63,440 nucleotides of DNA from Deltaproteobacteria bacterium (GTDB lineage Bacteria > Desulfobacterota > Binatia > UTPRO1), in contig JACQEO010000072.1 in NCBI GenBank assembly GCA_016200545.1, positions 1 through 63,440 on the forward strand. Direction: 5' to 3'. Shown one piece after another: positions 1-9,040 of this stretch. The notes below the pieces were generated by a model, which saw nothing but the letters and a program-made list of their open reading frames with translations, had not been told where the DNA came from and made no database searches. The position numbers and the translations under genes were made by a program. How positions within the stretch are numbered: position 1 is the first letter of the stretch; every line of letters starts with the position of its first letter.

Positions 1-275
1 AAAAGCCCTATTCAGCAACCGCTGTGCCGGGCTGCCGCGAAGGCTTCGTCCAACGCGCGTTTACGCGAATGCGTGCTCCCCGCGACGGCTCGCTGCGCTC
101 GCTGTCGCGCTCGCACGACTCCCGTAAACGGCTACTCTTTACGTCAACCTCGTTATAGGGAGAGAAGGGCAAAGTCGGCGGAGCGCGGCAGGTCCGATAA
201 CCGCGGTTAATGCGTTCTATCGACCAACCAGCGCCTAATGCCAATGCTGCGTTGAGGCGACGCGCCATGACGACG
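1..275. other. Intergenic; no gene recognised
   Basis: I see no supported gene here. The stretch is downstream of the MFS gene that ends at 276. Around 80-125 it holds a GC-rich segment built from repeated 'gctcgctg'-like words that could fold. The open frames on both strands here are short and Arg/Ser/Pro-rich, as chance frames in high-GC DNA usually are. Confidence 0.5.
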
Positions 276-1562
276 TCATCGCGCGTCTTGACGAGATCGC
301 GCGCCAGCTCGCCGCCCTGCAAGCACGCGCGGGCTGAGCGCGCCGGCGGCGCGCATCTCGGGCGAGCGGTAGAGGAGGAGGGCGGCACCGAGGGTGCCGA
401 CGGCGGCGAGGACGAAGGTCGTCGGATAGCCCATGCGTGCCGCCACCACGCCGAGGACGGTCGGACCCGCCCAGAGGCCGAGGCTGAATGAGCCGGTGAA
501 GATCGCGACGATCCGGCCGCGCTCGTGTGGTGCCGCCGCGCTGACTGCGAGGGCGTTGATCGCAGGATAGAAAACACCGTGCGCGAGCCCGAAGATCGCG
601 CCGAAAACCTCGAGCATGCCGGGACGCATCACCGCCATGCCGAGAATGACGCCGGCGTAGAGCAGCAGTGCGCCGAGCGCGACGCGATGGCGACCGAAGC
701 GATCCGGTACATGGCCGAAGGCGACGCGTACAAGGATCGCCGCCGCGGCGTAGGCGACGAAGAAGCCGCCGACGCGCTCGCGTCCGAGCGCGAGCGCGTA
801 CGGTTGCTGAAAGGTGAAGACGGCGCCGAAGGCGGCGCCGGAGAGCGCGAGGATGATCGCGTATTCGCGCGCGAGACGGCCGCGCAGCAGCACCAGCAGT
901 CCGCCGCGCCGCACGGCCGCCGGCGCCACCGCCGCATGCGGCGTCGCGGGCTCGCGAATGCGCGTCGCCAGCGCCGCCGAGCCGAGTGCGGCGAACGCCG
1001 CGAGCAGGAAGACCGCTTGCCATCCCACGGCCGCGGCGAGCGGCTCGGCGACCGCCGGCGCGAGCGCGTTCATGACCAGCATGCTCGCGCCCGAGAGGCC
1101 GAGCGCTTGGCTCAAGCGCTCGTGCGGCACGAGCTCCGTGATCAGGATGCCGACCGACGTCACCACGAGCGCGTACGAGATCCCTTGCAACACGCGCAGC
1201 ATCTCGATCGCAGGGCCGAGCGCGTGGACGCACGTGAAGCCGAGGGCGGCGATGCTCATCGCGAGCGCGCCGAGGCTCATGGCGTGCCGGCGTGGCAGGC
1301 GATCGATCCACCCCGCCGCGACGACCGTGAACGCGACCGTCGCGGCGCCGAGGGTGCCGACGACGAAGCCGATCTCGGCCGGGCCCGCCGCCAGCTCCTG
1401 CATGAGGAACGCCGGCAGGAGGTAAAACGTCGAGAACGCGAACCCCCACGTCGAGGCGACGACCAGCACCAGGACGACGTCGGCCGTGAGCCAACGCTCC
1501 GGCGGCGTCGGCAATCTGGGATCGATGCGGTCTTCTCGTCTGACGATGCGTAGCGTGCTCAT
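276..1562 (-). CDS. Major facilitator superfamily (MFS) transporter
   Basis: A 428-residue polytopic membrane protein, the usual MFS length, with about 12 hydrophobic segments. The loop after TM2 reads GWIDRLPRRHAMS and the equivalent loop in the second half reads PDRFGRHRVALG; both are MFS motif A-like (D-R-x-x-R-R/H), marking the two six-helix bundles. Substrate is unknown; single MFS genes of this kind are often drug or metabolite exporters. I chose the ATG at 1562 (protein starts MSTLRIVRRED) over the upstream ATG at 1616 because an ACGGAGAA ribosome site lies just before it and the longer start would run through the leader terminator at 1617-1653. The C-terminal tail is Arg-rich. The leader hairpins suggest possible transcription attenuation. 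Confidence 0.85.
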   Translation of the reverse strand: MSTLRIVRREDRIDPRLPTPPERWLTADVVLVLVVASTWGFAFSTFYLLPAFLMQELAAGPAEIGFVVGTLGAATVAFTVVAAGWIDRLPRRHAMSLGALAMSIAALGFTCVHALGPAIEMLRVLQGISYALVVTSVGILITELVPHERLSQALGLSGASMLVMNALAPAVAEPLAAAVGWQAVFLLAAFAALGSAALATRIREPATPHAAVAPAAVRRGGLLVLLRGRLAREYAIILALSGAAFGAVFTFQQPYALALGRERVGGFFVAYAAAAILVRVAFGHVPDRFGRHRVALGALLLYAGVILGMAVMRPGMLEVFGAIFGLAHGVFYPAINALAVSAAAPHERGRIVAIFTGSFSLGLWAGPTVLGVVAARMGYPTTFVLAAVGTLGAALLLYRSPEMRAAGALSPRVLAGRRAGARSRQDAR

Positions 1563-1614
1563 CGAGTTCTCCGTTCCGTCGCCGCGGGTCCGAAGAGGCT
1601 CGTGAGCGGGTCCC

Positions 1615-1653
1615 ACGAAAAAGCCCCTCCGGCCATCGCGGCGGGAGGGGCTT
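1615..1653 (-). terminator. Intrinsic terminator hairpin in the MFS leader
   Basis: On the minus strand a 10-bp perfect stem (AAGCCCCTCC at 1653-1644 pairing with GGAGGGGCTT at 1630-1621) with a 13-nt loop is followed by a T run (TTTTT), the classic Rho-independent layout. It sits about 55 nt upstream of the MFS start codon and points into that gene, so it either ends an unseen upstream transcript or attenuates the MFS mRNA. Confidence 0.75.
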
Positions 1654-1661
1654 GGAAGCCG

Positions 1662-1686
1662 ATGCTGCTGATCGCTACCGCAGCAT
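1662..1686 (-). promoter_or_regulatory. Upstream leader hairpin next to the terminator
   Basis: A 7-bp perfect inverted repeat (ATGCTGC / GCAGCAT, 11-nt loop) lies 8 nt before the terminator stem on the same transcript. Two adjacent stems, the second a terminator, in front of a transporter gene could form a conditional attenuator. I do not recognise any known riboswitch class, and no mutually exclusive pairing was worked out. Confidence 0.35.
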
Positions 1687-2111
1687 GGACCGTTCCGTCC
1701 CCTCGCGCCGGATGGCCTTTCGGCCGGCGCGCCACGTAACGATGACGGACGAGCGATGCTGGATCACGATCATGGAGCGTGCATGTAGCCATAGACGCCG
1801 CGCGAACGCAACTCCGAGTGTCGGACGCCAGAGATGACGCCGCCGTTTTGCCCAGGCGTCACGCGCACTGAGGTCACGCAATAGGTGTGTACGAATGGAG
1901 ATCAGGCGGCGAGCCTCCGCAACGTCTTCTTGCCAGCAACTCCATCGACGAACTTCGTTCCCTCGTAAACTTCCCTGAGTAGGTTCGGCGCATCGGCGAA
2001 ACGAGCGCTCCGCGATCATCAGGATCTTCCAGATGCACGGCGCCCCTCTCGTCTGCTTTCCTTCCCCATGGCGGTGTCTCCTTCCTGCCGGGTTTCCCGG
2101 CTGGGTCTCGC
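1687..2111. other. Intergenic; no intact gene
   Basis: I find no convincing gene in this stretch between the MFS leader and the 3' end of the surface-protein block. Open frames on the minus strand are short, disagree between frames and are Arg-rich. One minus-strand frame gives a plausible fragment (around 2000-1910, ending KKTLRRLAA) but it is bounded by stops. The region may be a decayed gene or mobile-element scar; it begins beside the 44-bp repeat at 2112. Confidence 0.4.
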
Positions 2112-2155
2112 AACTCGGAAGGCTACGCCGCCTCTTCTCTATTTCCGCACCTACT
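2112..2155 (+). repeat. 44-bp degenerate direct repeat, copy 1
   Basis: This segment (starting AACTCGGAAGGCTAC and containing CCGCCTCTTCTCTATTTC) matches 24333-24376 at about 35 of 44 positions by eye, mostly with C/T and A/G differences. The two copies have the same orientation and lie on either side of the 22-kb surface-protein block. Its nature (attachment site, element end or conserved leader) is unknown. Confidence 0.55.
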
Positions 2156-4934
2156 GATTGTACCTCAGTGATAGGCCCGGCGAGCCAGTCGGCACCGCGC
2201 TCTGGGTGATCTCAGGGCTGAACGTCGGCGTGGGCGTCGGGGTGCGGGTGGGAGTTCGTGTCGGCGTCGGGGTGGCGGGCGGCGTCGGCGTCGGTGCCGG
2301 CGGGTCCTTCAGCGAGGGGACGCACACCTCCTCAATCGTCTGGGCATCCACCACCTGCGCCCCGAACTGGTCCGCCACCGCCACCCGCGTCTTGGGGAAC
2401 TTCACCTGCTTCGGCGTCGTCTTGGCGAGCTTGGCGGCGTAGCACACCAGATGCTGCGCGTGCGTCGGAGCGCTCGGATCCTCACCCGCCTTGTCGGCCG
2501 GCGCGCACAGCCGCTGCGGCTTCTTGAGCTCGAGCACCCGTGTCCCGAACTGATCGGTTACCGTCACCTGCCGCGGCCGGAAGGTCGGCAGCGGCAGCGC
2601 CTTGCCCTTCGCCTTTGCGACCTTCAGCTTGTAGCAGGCGAAGTGGTCGAGCCCCGGGCTCGACCCCGGCGCCGGCGGCGGCGTCTCCCCCGCGGCCTTC
2701 TCGGCCGGCACCAGCAGCCGCTCGAGCTTCTTCACATCCACGACCAGCGTCCCGAACTGGTTCACGACTGTGTGGCGGCTCACCTGCTCCTTCGCCTCGC
2801 CCTTGGCGAGTTTCACCGCATAGCCCGTCAAGTGTAGCGGCTCGCTCGGCGCCCCGGGGTCCTCGCCGTTCTTGTTGGTCGGCGCCGCGAGCGTGAGCGC
2901 TTCGGTGATAGCCACCGTCCGGCGCGCGAACTGATCGGTGAGCTGCACCGTGCGTGGCGTGAACACCGGAAATGCCGCCTTCCCCTTGCCCGCCTTCCCC
3001 GCCTTCACCTTGTAGGACGTGAAGTGGCGGATCGCGCTACTGAGCTCGATCGCGTCGCAGATCGGCGGCGAGAGGTCGCCGCTGGCGCTCTTGAACTGGC
3101 AGCAGATCGTCTTGGTGCCGTCCCCGCCCGAGAGCATGAGGTCGAGCGCCAGATCATCGCCCGGGAACGGCGTGAAGGGGAGGCTGTCAAAGTCTGGCGC
3201 GGCGGGGTCGGCGGTCTCGACGCAGCGCACGCTCGCCGTTGTCGGGCTCGGACGGTGGAGCGTCAACCGCAGGTCCCGCCGTGGCGTGCGCACGAGGCCC
3301 CCGAAGGGATCGAACGCACCGAGCTCGAGCGTCGCGCGGCACGTGTTCCCCGCACCATCCGTCACGACCACGTCACCCACCGCGGCAAACGCGGGGGCGA
3401 TCGCCTCCACGCGGAACGAGACCGTGCCCTCCCCGGGCACGAAAGGATCGCTCGTCAGCGCGAGGTTCACCGTGCCGTCCGCGAGCGAGATGAAGAAGAT
3501 CCCCGTATCCGTGTCGATGAGGTTGTTCCCGTTGAGGTCCTCGCCCGGATCCAGCACCTCGTTCCCATTGCTGTCCTCGCTCGGGCGGTCGTCCGCCGCC
3601 GTTCCGGTGAAGAACGGCGTCGGCGTCTCTACGAGGTCAACGTTGCAGACAGGAGGATTGGCATCCCCGGCAGTGCTGCCGATGAGATTGACGAAATCCG
3701 TCCGAAATCCTAGGTCAGCCAAGTCGGTCGTTGCGTAGAACTGGGAGTTTGCGACTGCGTCATCGAGCGACACGTAGCAAACGCGCCAGGTCCCCGCCGG
3801 CGAATAGCGCGGCAGCGGAATCTCCAGAGAGCCCGTACGACTCTGGGTTGCATCGAAGCCGCAGTCGCACCGACCCTGCCGACTGCTGCACCGCCCGTCC
3901 TGATCGACGGGACCCACGCTGACACAGATGCACGTGAGTCCACTCAGGTTGTCGGTGGCGGAATAATCCACCACCACGGTCGCTGGGCCCGGACTCGTGT
4001 CGAGCAACAGGGGCTCAATGGTGAAGTGCGTCAGCATTGGACCCACGGTGTCGTCCGGCGAGGATTCGACATGAAACTCCGTCGGGAACCCCAGGTCAGC
4101 CAAGTCGGTGGTTGCGTAGAACTCGGAGTTTCCGACTGCGTCATCGAGCGACACGTAGCAGACGCGCCAGGTCCCGGCCGGCGAATAACGTGGCACCGAA
4201 ATCTCCAGAGAACCGGTGCGACTCTGGGTTGCATCGAAGCCGCAGTCGCACCGACCCTGCCGACTGCTGCACCGCTCGTCGTGATCGAGAAGACCCACGC
4301 TGACGCAGATGCACGTCACCCCACTGAGGGTGTCACTCGCCGCGTACTCCACCGTGAGCGTTGCAGGGCCCTCGGACACGTCTACCGTCGTAGGTTCAAG
4401 GGCCAACGACGTCAGCGCTGGAGGGGTGAGGTCGGACACGGCAAGCACTTCGAACTGCGTTGAAAATCCCAGTCCCGCGAGATCATCGGTTTCGTAGAAT
4501 TGGGAGTTGCCGACTGCGTCATCGATCGACACCAGGCAAATGCGCCAGCTTCCGGCAGGCGACGTCTGCGGGATGGTCACCTCGATTGCGCTCGAGCGTT
4601 CGAGCGCGGGATCGAAGCCGCAGTCGCACCGACCCTGTCGGCTCATGCACCGGCCGTCCCCATCGACCGGACCCACACTGACGCAGATGCACGTCGCCCC
4701 ACTCAGATCGTCGCTGACCGAGTACTGCAGGGTCAGTGTGCCTGAGCCGGTCGTCACGTCTACGGTGAGCGGACTCAAGTCGAGCTCCGTCAGGCGCGGA
4801 GGCGTGACGTCGCTCAACTGGGCAGACGCTCCGCCCGCCAGCGTCAGAAACGAGGCGGCCGCAATCGATGTGAGAGTGAGCCGCGTCGCGACCTCAGAAG
4901 CACGACCCGGTGTGATCGAGCGAGGCCCCGGCAC
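2151..4934 (-). CDS. Secreted multi-repeat surface protein (paralogue of the upstream IgGFc-like protein)
   Basis: About 927 residues. A signal peptide-like stretch (LTLTSIAAASFLTLAGGASA) is followed by three ~115-residue repeats, each with a D(D/T/N)LSGxTCICVSVG core, a CxSRQGRCDCGFD cysteine cluster and an SPAGxWRxCxVSxDDAVxNSxFY motif. Then come a DPGEDLNGNNLID Ca-loop-like segment, a globular region, at least three copies of the 'HxxxYKxK ... TDQFGT' module, and a Pro/Thr linker ending in ~20 residues. From the Ca-loop on, it closely matches the middle of the neighbouring 4894-8967 protein. The start is uncertain: the best in-frame codon is GTG at 4934, overlapping the upstream stop by 41 nt; no ATG fits the signal peptide. 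Probably extracellular and structural or adhesive; function unproven. Confidence 0.75.
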   Translation of the reverse strand: MPGPRSITPGRASEVATRLTLTSIAAASFLTLAGGASAQLSDVTPPRLTELDLSPLTVDVTTGSGTLTLQYSVSDDLSGATCICVSVGPVDGDGRCMSRQGRCDCGFDPALERSSAIEVTIPQTSPAGSWRICLVSIDDAVGNSQFYETDDLAGLGFSTQFEVLAVSDLTPPALTSLALEPTTVDVSEGPATLTVEYAASDTLSGVTCICVSVGLLDHDERCSSRQGRCDCGFDATQSRTGSLEISVPRYSPAGTWRVCYVSLDDAVGNSEFYATTDLADLGFPTEFHVESSPDDTVGPMLTHFTIEPLLLDTSPGPATVVVDYSATDNLSGLTCICVSVGPVDQDGRCSSRQGRCDCGFDATQSRTGSLEIPLPRYSPAGTWRVCYVSLDDAVANSQFYATTDLADLGFRTDFVNLIGSTAGDANPPVCNVDLVETPTPFFTGTAADDRPSEDSNGNEVLDPGEDLNGNNLIDTDTGIFFISLADGTVNLALTSDPFVPGEGTVSFRVEAIAPAFAAVGDVVVTDGAGNTCRATLELGAFDPFGGLVRTPRRDLRLTLHRPSPTTASVRCVETADPAAPDFDSLPFTPFPGDDLALDLMLSGGDGTKTICCQFKSASGDLSPPICDAIELSSAIRHFTSYKVKAGKAGKGKAAFPVFTPRTVQLTDQFARRTVAITEALTLAAPTNKNGEDPGAPSEPLHLTGYAVKLAKGEAKEQVSRHTVVNQFGTLVVDVKKLERLLVPAEKAAGETPPPAPGSSPGLDHFACYKLKVAKAKGKALPLPTFRPRQVTVTDQFGTRVLELKKPQRLCAPADKAGEDPSAPTHAQHLVCYAAKLAKTTPKQVKFPKTRVAVADQFGAQVVDAQTIEEVCVPSLKDPPAPTPTPPATPTPTRTPTRTPTPTPTFSPEITQSAVPTGSPGLSLRYNQ
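2178..3665 (-). repeat. 1.5-kb paralogous direct repeat, copy 1
   Basis: This DNA encodes the Ca-loop, the YKxK modules and the Pro/Thr linker and is highly similar at nucleotide level to about 6063-7622 in the adjacent gene. Copy 2 carries extra linker units near 6165-6225. It indicates a fairly recent tandem duplication or gene conversion between two genes of the same operon. Confidence 0.75.
3700..4800 (-). repeat. Three in-frame tandem repeats of ~350 bp
   Basis: Three consecutive copies of a Cys-rich domain inside the 2151-4934 gene. The units around 3710-3985 and 4090-4345 are near-identical at nucleotide level, including long exact runs over the CDCGFDATQSRTGSLEI-coding part; the unit near 4465-4745 is more diverged. 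This fits repeat expansion by unequal recombination. Confidence 0.75.
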
Positions 4935-7900
4935 AGACCCGCTGGCAGTCGTTGGTGTATGTGAAACTATCGCACCCGCAGACCGGGTCTGCCGCCGCGG
5001 GACAGTCGCACGGGTCTGGCACGGTCGTGCAGGTACCCGTGATGTCTCCCGACCCGCACGTTCCCGAGGGGAAGTCACAGAACTGGCCGTCGGAGCACTG
5101 AATGCCGAGCAGACCCCCGCACGCCGTGCTCGACTTTCCTTCGACGTCGGCAGCCATCACCAACGACAGAGCGCCCGGCCCCGGGAGCCCGGTCGTGACG
5201 TTGATAGCGGGCGCGCGCGTCGGCCCCACGCAGAACGTCGCGACCAGCCGTGGCTCGCTGCCGCACGTGCCCTCGCGGGTGATCGTCTCCCCAAAACAGG
5301 GGCGCGGGACATCTTCGCAGGTGCCCGCACCGGGAAAGACATCGTCGCAGTCTTCCGTGCCCGTGCCCGGACGACAGTTGCGGAAACGTTCCTGGGAGCA
5401 GACGCCGTCCACCGGGCCCGCCTCGCAGGCACCGCTGTCCGGACAAACACCGCCGTCGCACGCGTTCGGCCGATCCTGCCCGGGACAGAAGCACTGGCTC
5501 GCAAACCCGTCGGTCAGGCAAGCCAACGAGGCCGTCTTCGTCGCCGTCCCGGTCGTCAGCAGCAGATCGACCTCCGGCTCGCCAACGCTGCTGCCTGTGG
5601 GCAGGCAATCGTTGGACGTGGCGCCGAAGACCTGGTGAATGCCGCCAACGTCGCAGGACTCTCCGGGTGTGGTACCCCCGGCGCATGTCCCGGCCTTCAC
5701 CCCATCGTTGGGGAACACGTCACCGATGCAGAGCGGACAGGGTTGCGCCAGGTTCTGCTCGAGAAAGAACGACGACGTGAGCTTGAACACCGCCTGTGTA
5801 CACCCCGTGGTCAGGTTGTAGGTGCCGGTTACAGCTTCGCGGAAGGTATTGATCAGACAGATCGGTACGCCGCCGACGGAGAGCGGTAGCGGGGAACCAA
5901 ACGGCGCGCCGTCCAGCGCGCTCCCGTCCACGGTGCAGGCCTCGCCAATGCAATCGAGGCGGTTGGTGACCGCAACCTGCTCGGTCCACTTCTGGTGATG
6001 CCCGATGCCCGTCCAACCCACGTCCAGATCCGATTCCAGGATCGTGAGCGTCAAGGCAAGTCCTGGCGAGCCAGTCGGCACCGGGCTCGGGGTGATCTCA
6101 GGGCTGAGCGTCGGCGTGGGCGTCGGGGTGCGGGTGGGAGTTCGGGTCGGCGTCGGGGCGGTGCCCCCGCCCGTCGGCGTCGGCGTGCGTTTCAGCGTCG
6201 CAGTGCCCCCGCCCGTCGATGTCGGGGTGGCGGGCGGCGTCGGCGTCGGTGCCGGCGGGTCCTTCAGCGAGGGGACGCACACCTCCTCGATCGTCTGGGC
6301 ATCCACCACCTGCGCCCCAAACTGGTCCGCCACCGCCACCCGCGCCTTGGGGAACTTCGCCTGCTTCGGCGTCGTCTTCGCGAGCTTGGCGGCGTAGCAC
6401 ACCAGATGCTGCGCGTGCGTCGCCGCGCTTGGATCTTCGCCGTCCTTGTCCGCCGGCGCGCACAGCCGCTGTGGCTTGGTCAGGGCCAGCACTCGCGTCC
6501 CGAACTGGTCGGTCACCGTCACCTGCTGCGGAGGGAAGGTCGGCAGCGGCGGCGCCTTGCCCTTCGCTTTGGCGACCTTCAGCTTGTAGCAGGCGAAGTG
6601 GTCGAGCCCCGGGTTCGGGCCCGGAGCAGCCGGCGGCACCTCGCCCACCGCCTTCTGCGCCGGGACGAGCAACCGCTCGAGATTCTTCACGTCCACCACG
6701 AGCGTGCCGAATTGATTGACCACCGTGTGCCTGCTCACCGTCTCCTTCGCTTCGTCTTTGGCGAGCTTCACCTTGTACCCCGTGAGGTGCAGCGGGTCGC
6801 TCGGCGCCGACGGATCCTCCCCGTTCTTGTCGGCCGGCGCCGCGACCGTGAGCGCCTTCGTCACCTCCACCTTTCGCGTCGCGAACTGATCGGTGAGTTG
6901 CACCGTCCGCGGAGTGAACTTCGGAAACGCCGCCTTCCCTTTGCCCGCCTTGGCCGCCTTCGTCTTGTACGAGGTGAAATGGCGCAGCGTCGTGCTGAGC
7001 TGGATGGCGTCACAGATCGGCGGCGAAAAATCACCGGCCGTGTTCCTGAACTGGCAGCAGATCGTCTTCGTACCGTCGCCCTCGGACAGCATCAGATCAA
7101 GCGTCGCATCGCCGCCCGTGAACGGCGTGAAGGCGAGATCGTCGAAGTCCGGCGCCGCGGGATCTCCCGCCTCCACGCAGCGCACGCCGACCGTCCCCGG
7201 GCTCGGACGGTGCAACATCAAGTGCACGTCCCGTCGAGGCGTTTGGATCAGTCCCCCGAACGGGTCGAAGGCACCGAGCTGCAGCGTCTGCCCGCACGTG
7301 TTCCCTGCCCCGTCCGTCACCACCAGCGCGCCGATCGCGGCAGCTGTGGGATCGACCGCGTCCACTCGGAAATTGACCGTCCCGTCCCCGGGCACGAACG
7401 GATCGGGTGTCAGGGTCATGTTCACTGCCCCGTCCGCCAGAGCAGTGAAGAAAACTCCCGTGTCCTTGTCGATCAGTCCGTTGCCGTTGAGATCCTCGCC
7501 CGCGTCGAGGACCCCGTTGCCGTTCGTGTCCTCGCTCGGACGGTGGTCTTCGGCCTTGCCGCTGAAGAACAACGGCGTGGCGCCCACGAGATTCACCGTG
7601 CAGATCGGCGGGTTGGTGTCGCCAACGGGATTGATGAATTGGAAACGCGCCCCGCCGGGGTAGAGGTAGGAGTCGGCGAAGTTGTAGCCCTCGACCGTGA
7701 TGCCGTGGAACCCGCCCGAGACGGTCGTGTGCGTTCCCTCGTCGAGCGGGAGGACAGCGGAGGAGAATCCGCTGCTCTGGATCGGAGTGAACTCATCGGC
7801 GCCGATCGGAGTGCCGTCGAGCGTGATCGTCGCGGTATCCGAGTCCTGGGCTATGACGGTCAGGAAGTGCTCCGCGAACTGGCCCCCGCCGACGGTCGAG

Positions 7901-8967
7901 AAGGTATACTTCGACTGGTACTGGGCGGCCGGCACCATGTTCGCCATCGCCGGATCGCCGGAGGTTGCCCCGGGACTCGTCACACCCGTCATGTACTGGA
8001 CGACGAAGATCGGCTTGTCACTCTGAAACCTGTGGCTCTCGGTCAAGGGATCCGTCTCGATGAATCCACCTCGGTCGAGCGTCGCGAACGGCACCCCGTC
8101 GAGCGTGACGGCGGTGCCGTCGGCGGACGCGAGAACCCGGTAGATCGACCCGTCCGCGCGGTTCGGGAGATTCGCTACCAAGATGTCATCGCCCCACGTC
8201 TGTACCGGCTGCGCCACCTCGAAGACGTGGTCGCAGGCGTCTTCGTCCGGCGGGACGTTGGTACACTGGTTGCCGTTCGACAGGCCGATTGGCCGATCTG
8301 CCGTCACGATGCTGCCCGTCAGGTCGCTCGCCTCATTGAACCTCGAGGCCGCCGCCGCGAGGAAGCCTTGCCCTCTGTCGAGCGTCACGGTAAACGCCAC
8401 GCCCGCTGCATGGCCCCCAGAGATGTCCTGCGCGGGCGTGACCGTGACTGTCGTGGCGTCGAAGGCGGCAACGACGGCGAACTCACCGTCGTCGGCGCCG
8501 TGGGATGCCCCCGTATACCCGGCGACGATGTACTCCGTGTTCATCGCGTCTACGGGGAGCGCCAAGGCAGCATCGGAACTGAAGGTCAATCGGTTGATCA
8601 TGTAGCACACGAATTCGCCAGCCGCAGACACCCTGACCGCGTTATTCGCCACCACCCCCGCAGGCCACCCGTACGCCGCTGCGTTCGGCAACGACACGAT
8701 CGTCACCGCTCCCGGTCCGACGTCGACGCTCGTCGTAAACGTCGGCGCTGACACCGGGTACTCCACCGTCACCGTCGTCGGCGCGTCCGCCGTGAGATGC
8801 AGCTCAATCGCGGCGCCGCCGCGGTAGTTCGGCAGAAAGGCGAGGATGAACTCCGTGCCTTTGTTGTCGAGGATCGCCCAGGCGCGGGAATTCCCGATCA
8901 GCACGCCGGCGGCAAGGATCAGAATGCACGACGCTAGGCGCGCGGCGTTGGTAATTGTGGCCCTCAT
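4894..8967 (-). CDS. Secreted IgGFc-binding-like multidomain protein with Kazal-like C-terminus
   Basis: 1357 residues. Residues 1-31 are a signal peptide (cleavage after RAWA). Residues ~33-446 resemble the IgGFc-binding N-terminal domain family (features: GTEFILAFLPNY, repeated 'TVT' strands, QSDKPIFVVQYM, HGITVEGYNFADSYLYPGG). A Ca-loop-like NGNGVLDAGEDLNGNGLID follows at ~482-503, then four 'HxxxYKxK ... TDQFG' modules (~660, 725, 789, 852), a Pro/Thr/Gly linker (~902-958) and a Cys-rich C-terminal region. It ends in a Kazal-like module (CPAAADPVCGCDSFTYTNDC). Likely extracellular and binding other proteins or glycans; the protease-inhibitor role of the Kazal-like end is only inferred. 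Its 3' end overlaps the next gene's probable start. Confidence 0.8.
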   Translation of the reverse strand: MRATITNAARLASCILILAAGVLIGNSRAWAILDNKGTEFILAFLPNYRGGAAIELHLTADAPTTVTVEYPVSAPTFTTSVDVGPGAVTIVSLPNAAAYGWPAGVVANNAVRVSAAGEFVCYMINRLTFSSDAALALPVDAMNTEYIVAGYTGASHGADDGEFAVVAAFDATTVTVTPAQDISGGHAAGVAFTVTLDRGQGFLAAAASRFNEASDLTGSIVTADRPIGLSNGNQCTNVPPDEDACDHVFEVAQPVQTWGDDILVANLPNRADGSIYRVLASADGTAVTLDGVPFATLDRGGFIETDPLTESHRFQSDKPIFVVQYMTGVTSPGATSGDPAMANMVPAAQYQSKYTFSTVGGGQFAEHFLTVIAQDSDTATITLDGTPIGADEFTPIQSSGFSSAVLPLDEGTHTTVSGGFHGITVEGYNFADSYLYPGGARFQFINPVGDTNPPICTVNLVGATPLFFSGKAEDHRPSEDTNGNGVLDAGEDLNGNGLIDKDTGVFFTALADGAVNMTLTPDPFVPGDGTVNFRVDAVDPTAAAIGALVVTDGAGNTCGQTLQLGAFDPFGGLIQTPRRDVHLMLHRPSPGTVGVRCVEAGDPAAPDFDDLAFTPFTGGDATLDLMLSEGDGTKTICCQFRNTAGDFSPPICDAIQLSTTLRHFTSYKTKAAKAGKGKAAFPKFTPRTVQLTDQFATRKVEVTKALTVAAPADKNGEDPSAPSDPLHLTGYKVKLAKDEAKETVSRHTVVNQFGTLVVDVKNLERLLVPAQKAVGEVPPAAPGPNPGLDHFACYKLKVAKAKGKAPPLPTFPPQQVTVTDQFGTRVLALTKPQRLCAPADKDGEDPSAATHAQHLVCYAAKLAKTTPKQAKFPKARVAVADQFGAQVVDAQTIEEVCVPSLKDPPAPTPTPPATPTSTGGGTATLKRTPTPTGGGTAPTPTRTPTRTPTPTPTLSPEITPSPVPTGSPGLALTLTILESDLDVGWTGIGHHQKWTEQVAVTNRLDCIGEACTVDGSALDGAPFGSPLPLSVGGVPICLINTFREAVTGTYNLTTGCTQAVFKLTSSFFLEQNLAQPCPLCIGDVFPNDGVKAGTCAGGTTPGESCDVGGIHQVFGATSNDCLPTGSSVGEPEVDLLLTTGTATKTASLACLTDGFASQCFCPGQDRPNACDGGVCPDSGACEAGPVDGVCSQERFRNCRPGTGTEDCDDVFPGAGTCEDVPRPCFGETITREGTCGSEPRLVATFCVGPTRAPAINVTTGLPGPGALSLVMAADVEGKSSTACGGLLGIQCSDGQFCDFPSGTCGSGDITGTCTTVPDPCDCPAAADPVCGCDSFTYTNDCQRVCAGASLDHTGSCF
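6063..7622 (-). repeat. 1.5-kb paralogous direct repeat, copy 2
   Basis: Partner of 2178-3665. The similarity starts at the shared GGCGAGCCAGTCGGCACC segment, covers the Pro/Thr linker and all YKxK modules, and fades near the Cys-Asn/Thr-Val-(D/N)-Leu-Val motif. The flanking N-terminal domains of the two proteins are unrelated, so only this cassette is shared. Confidence 0.75.
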
Positions 8968-9040
8968 GGATTCCTCGTTTCTTCGCTCGCTGACGTCTCG
9001 TCGCCTTCAGACGGCTGCCACGCCGCAGCGCCAAAGCACC

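Noticed and set aside
60..130. GC-rich palindrome-like words at the left edge
   Set aside because: The pairing is imperfect and no second copy was found in the window, so I cannot call a REP element.
5995..8751. A 918-codon open frame on the plus strand opposite the IgGFc-like gene
   Set aside because: Its product is Arg/Asp/Val-rich with no domain, the typical mirror of a high-GC gene; the minus strand has a signal peptide and recognisable domains.
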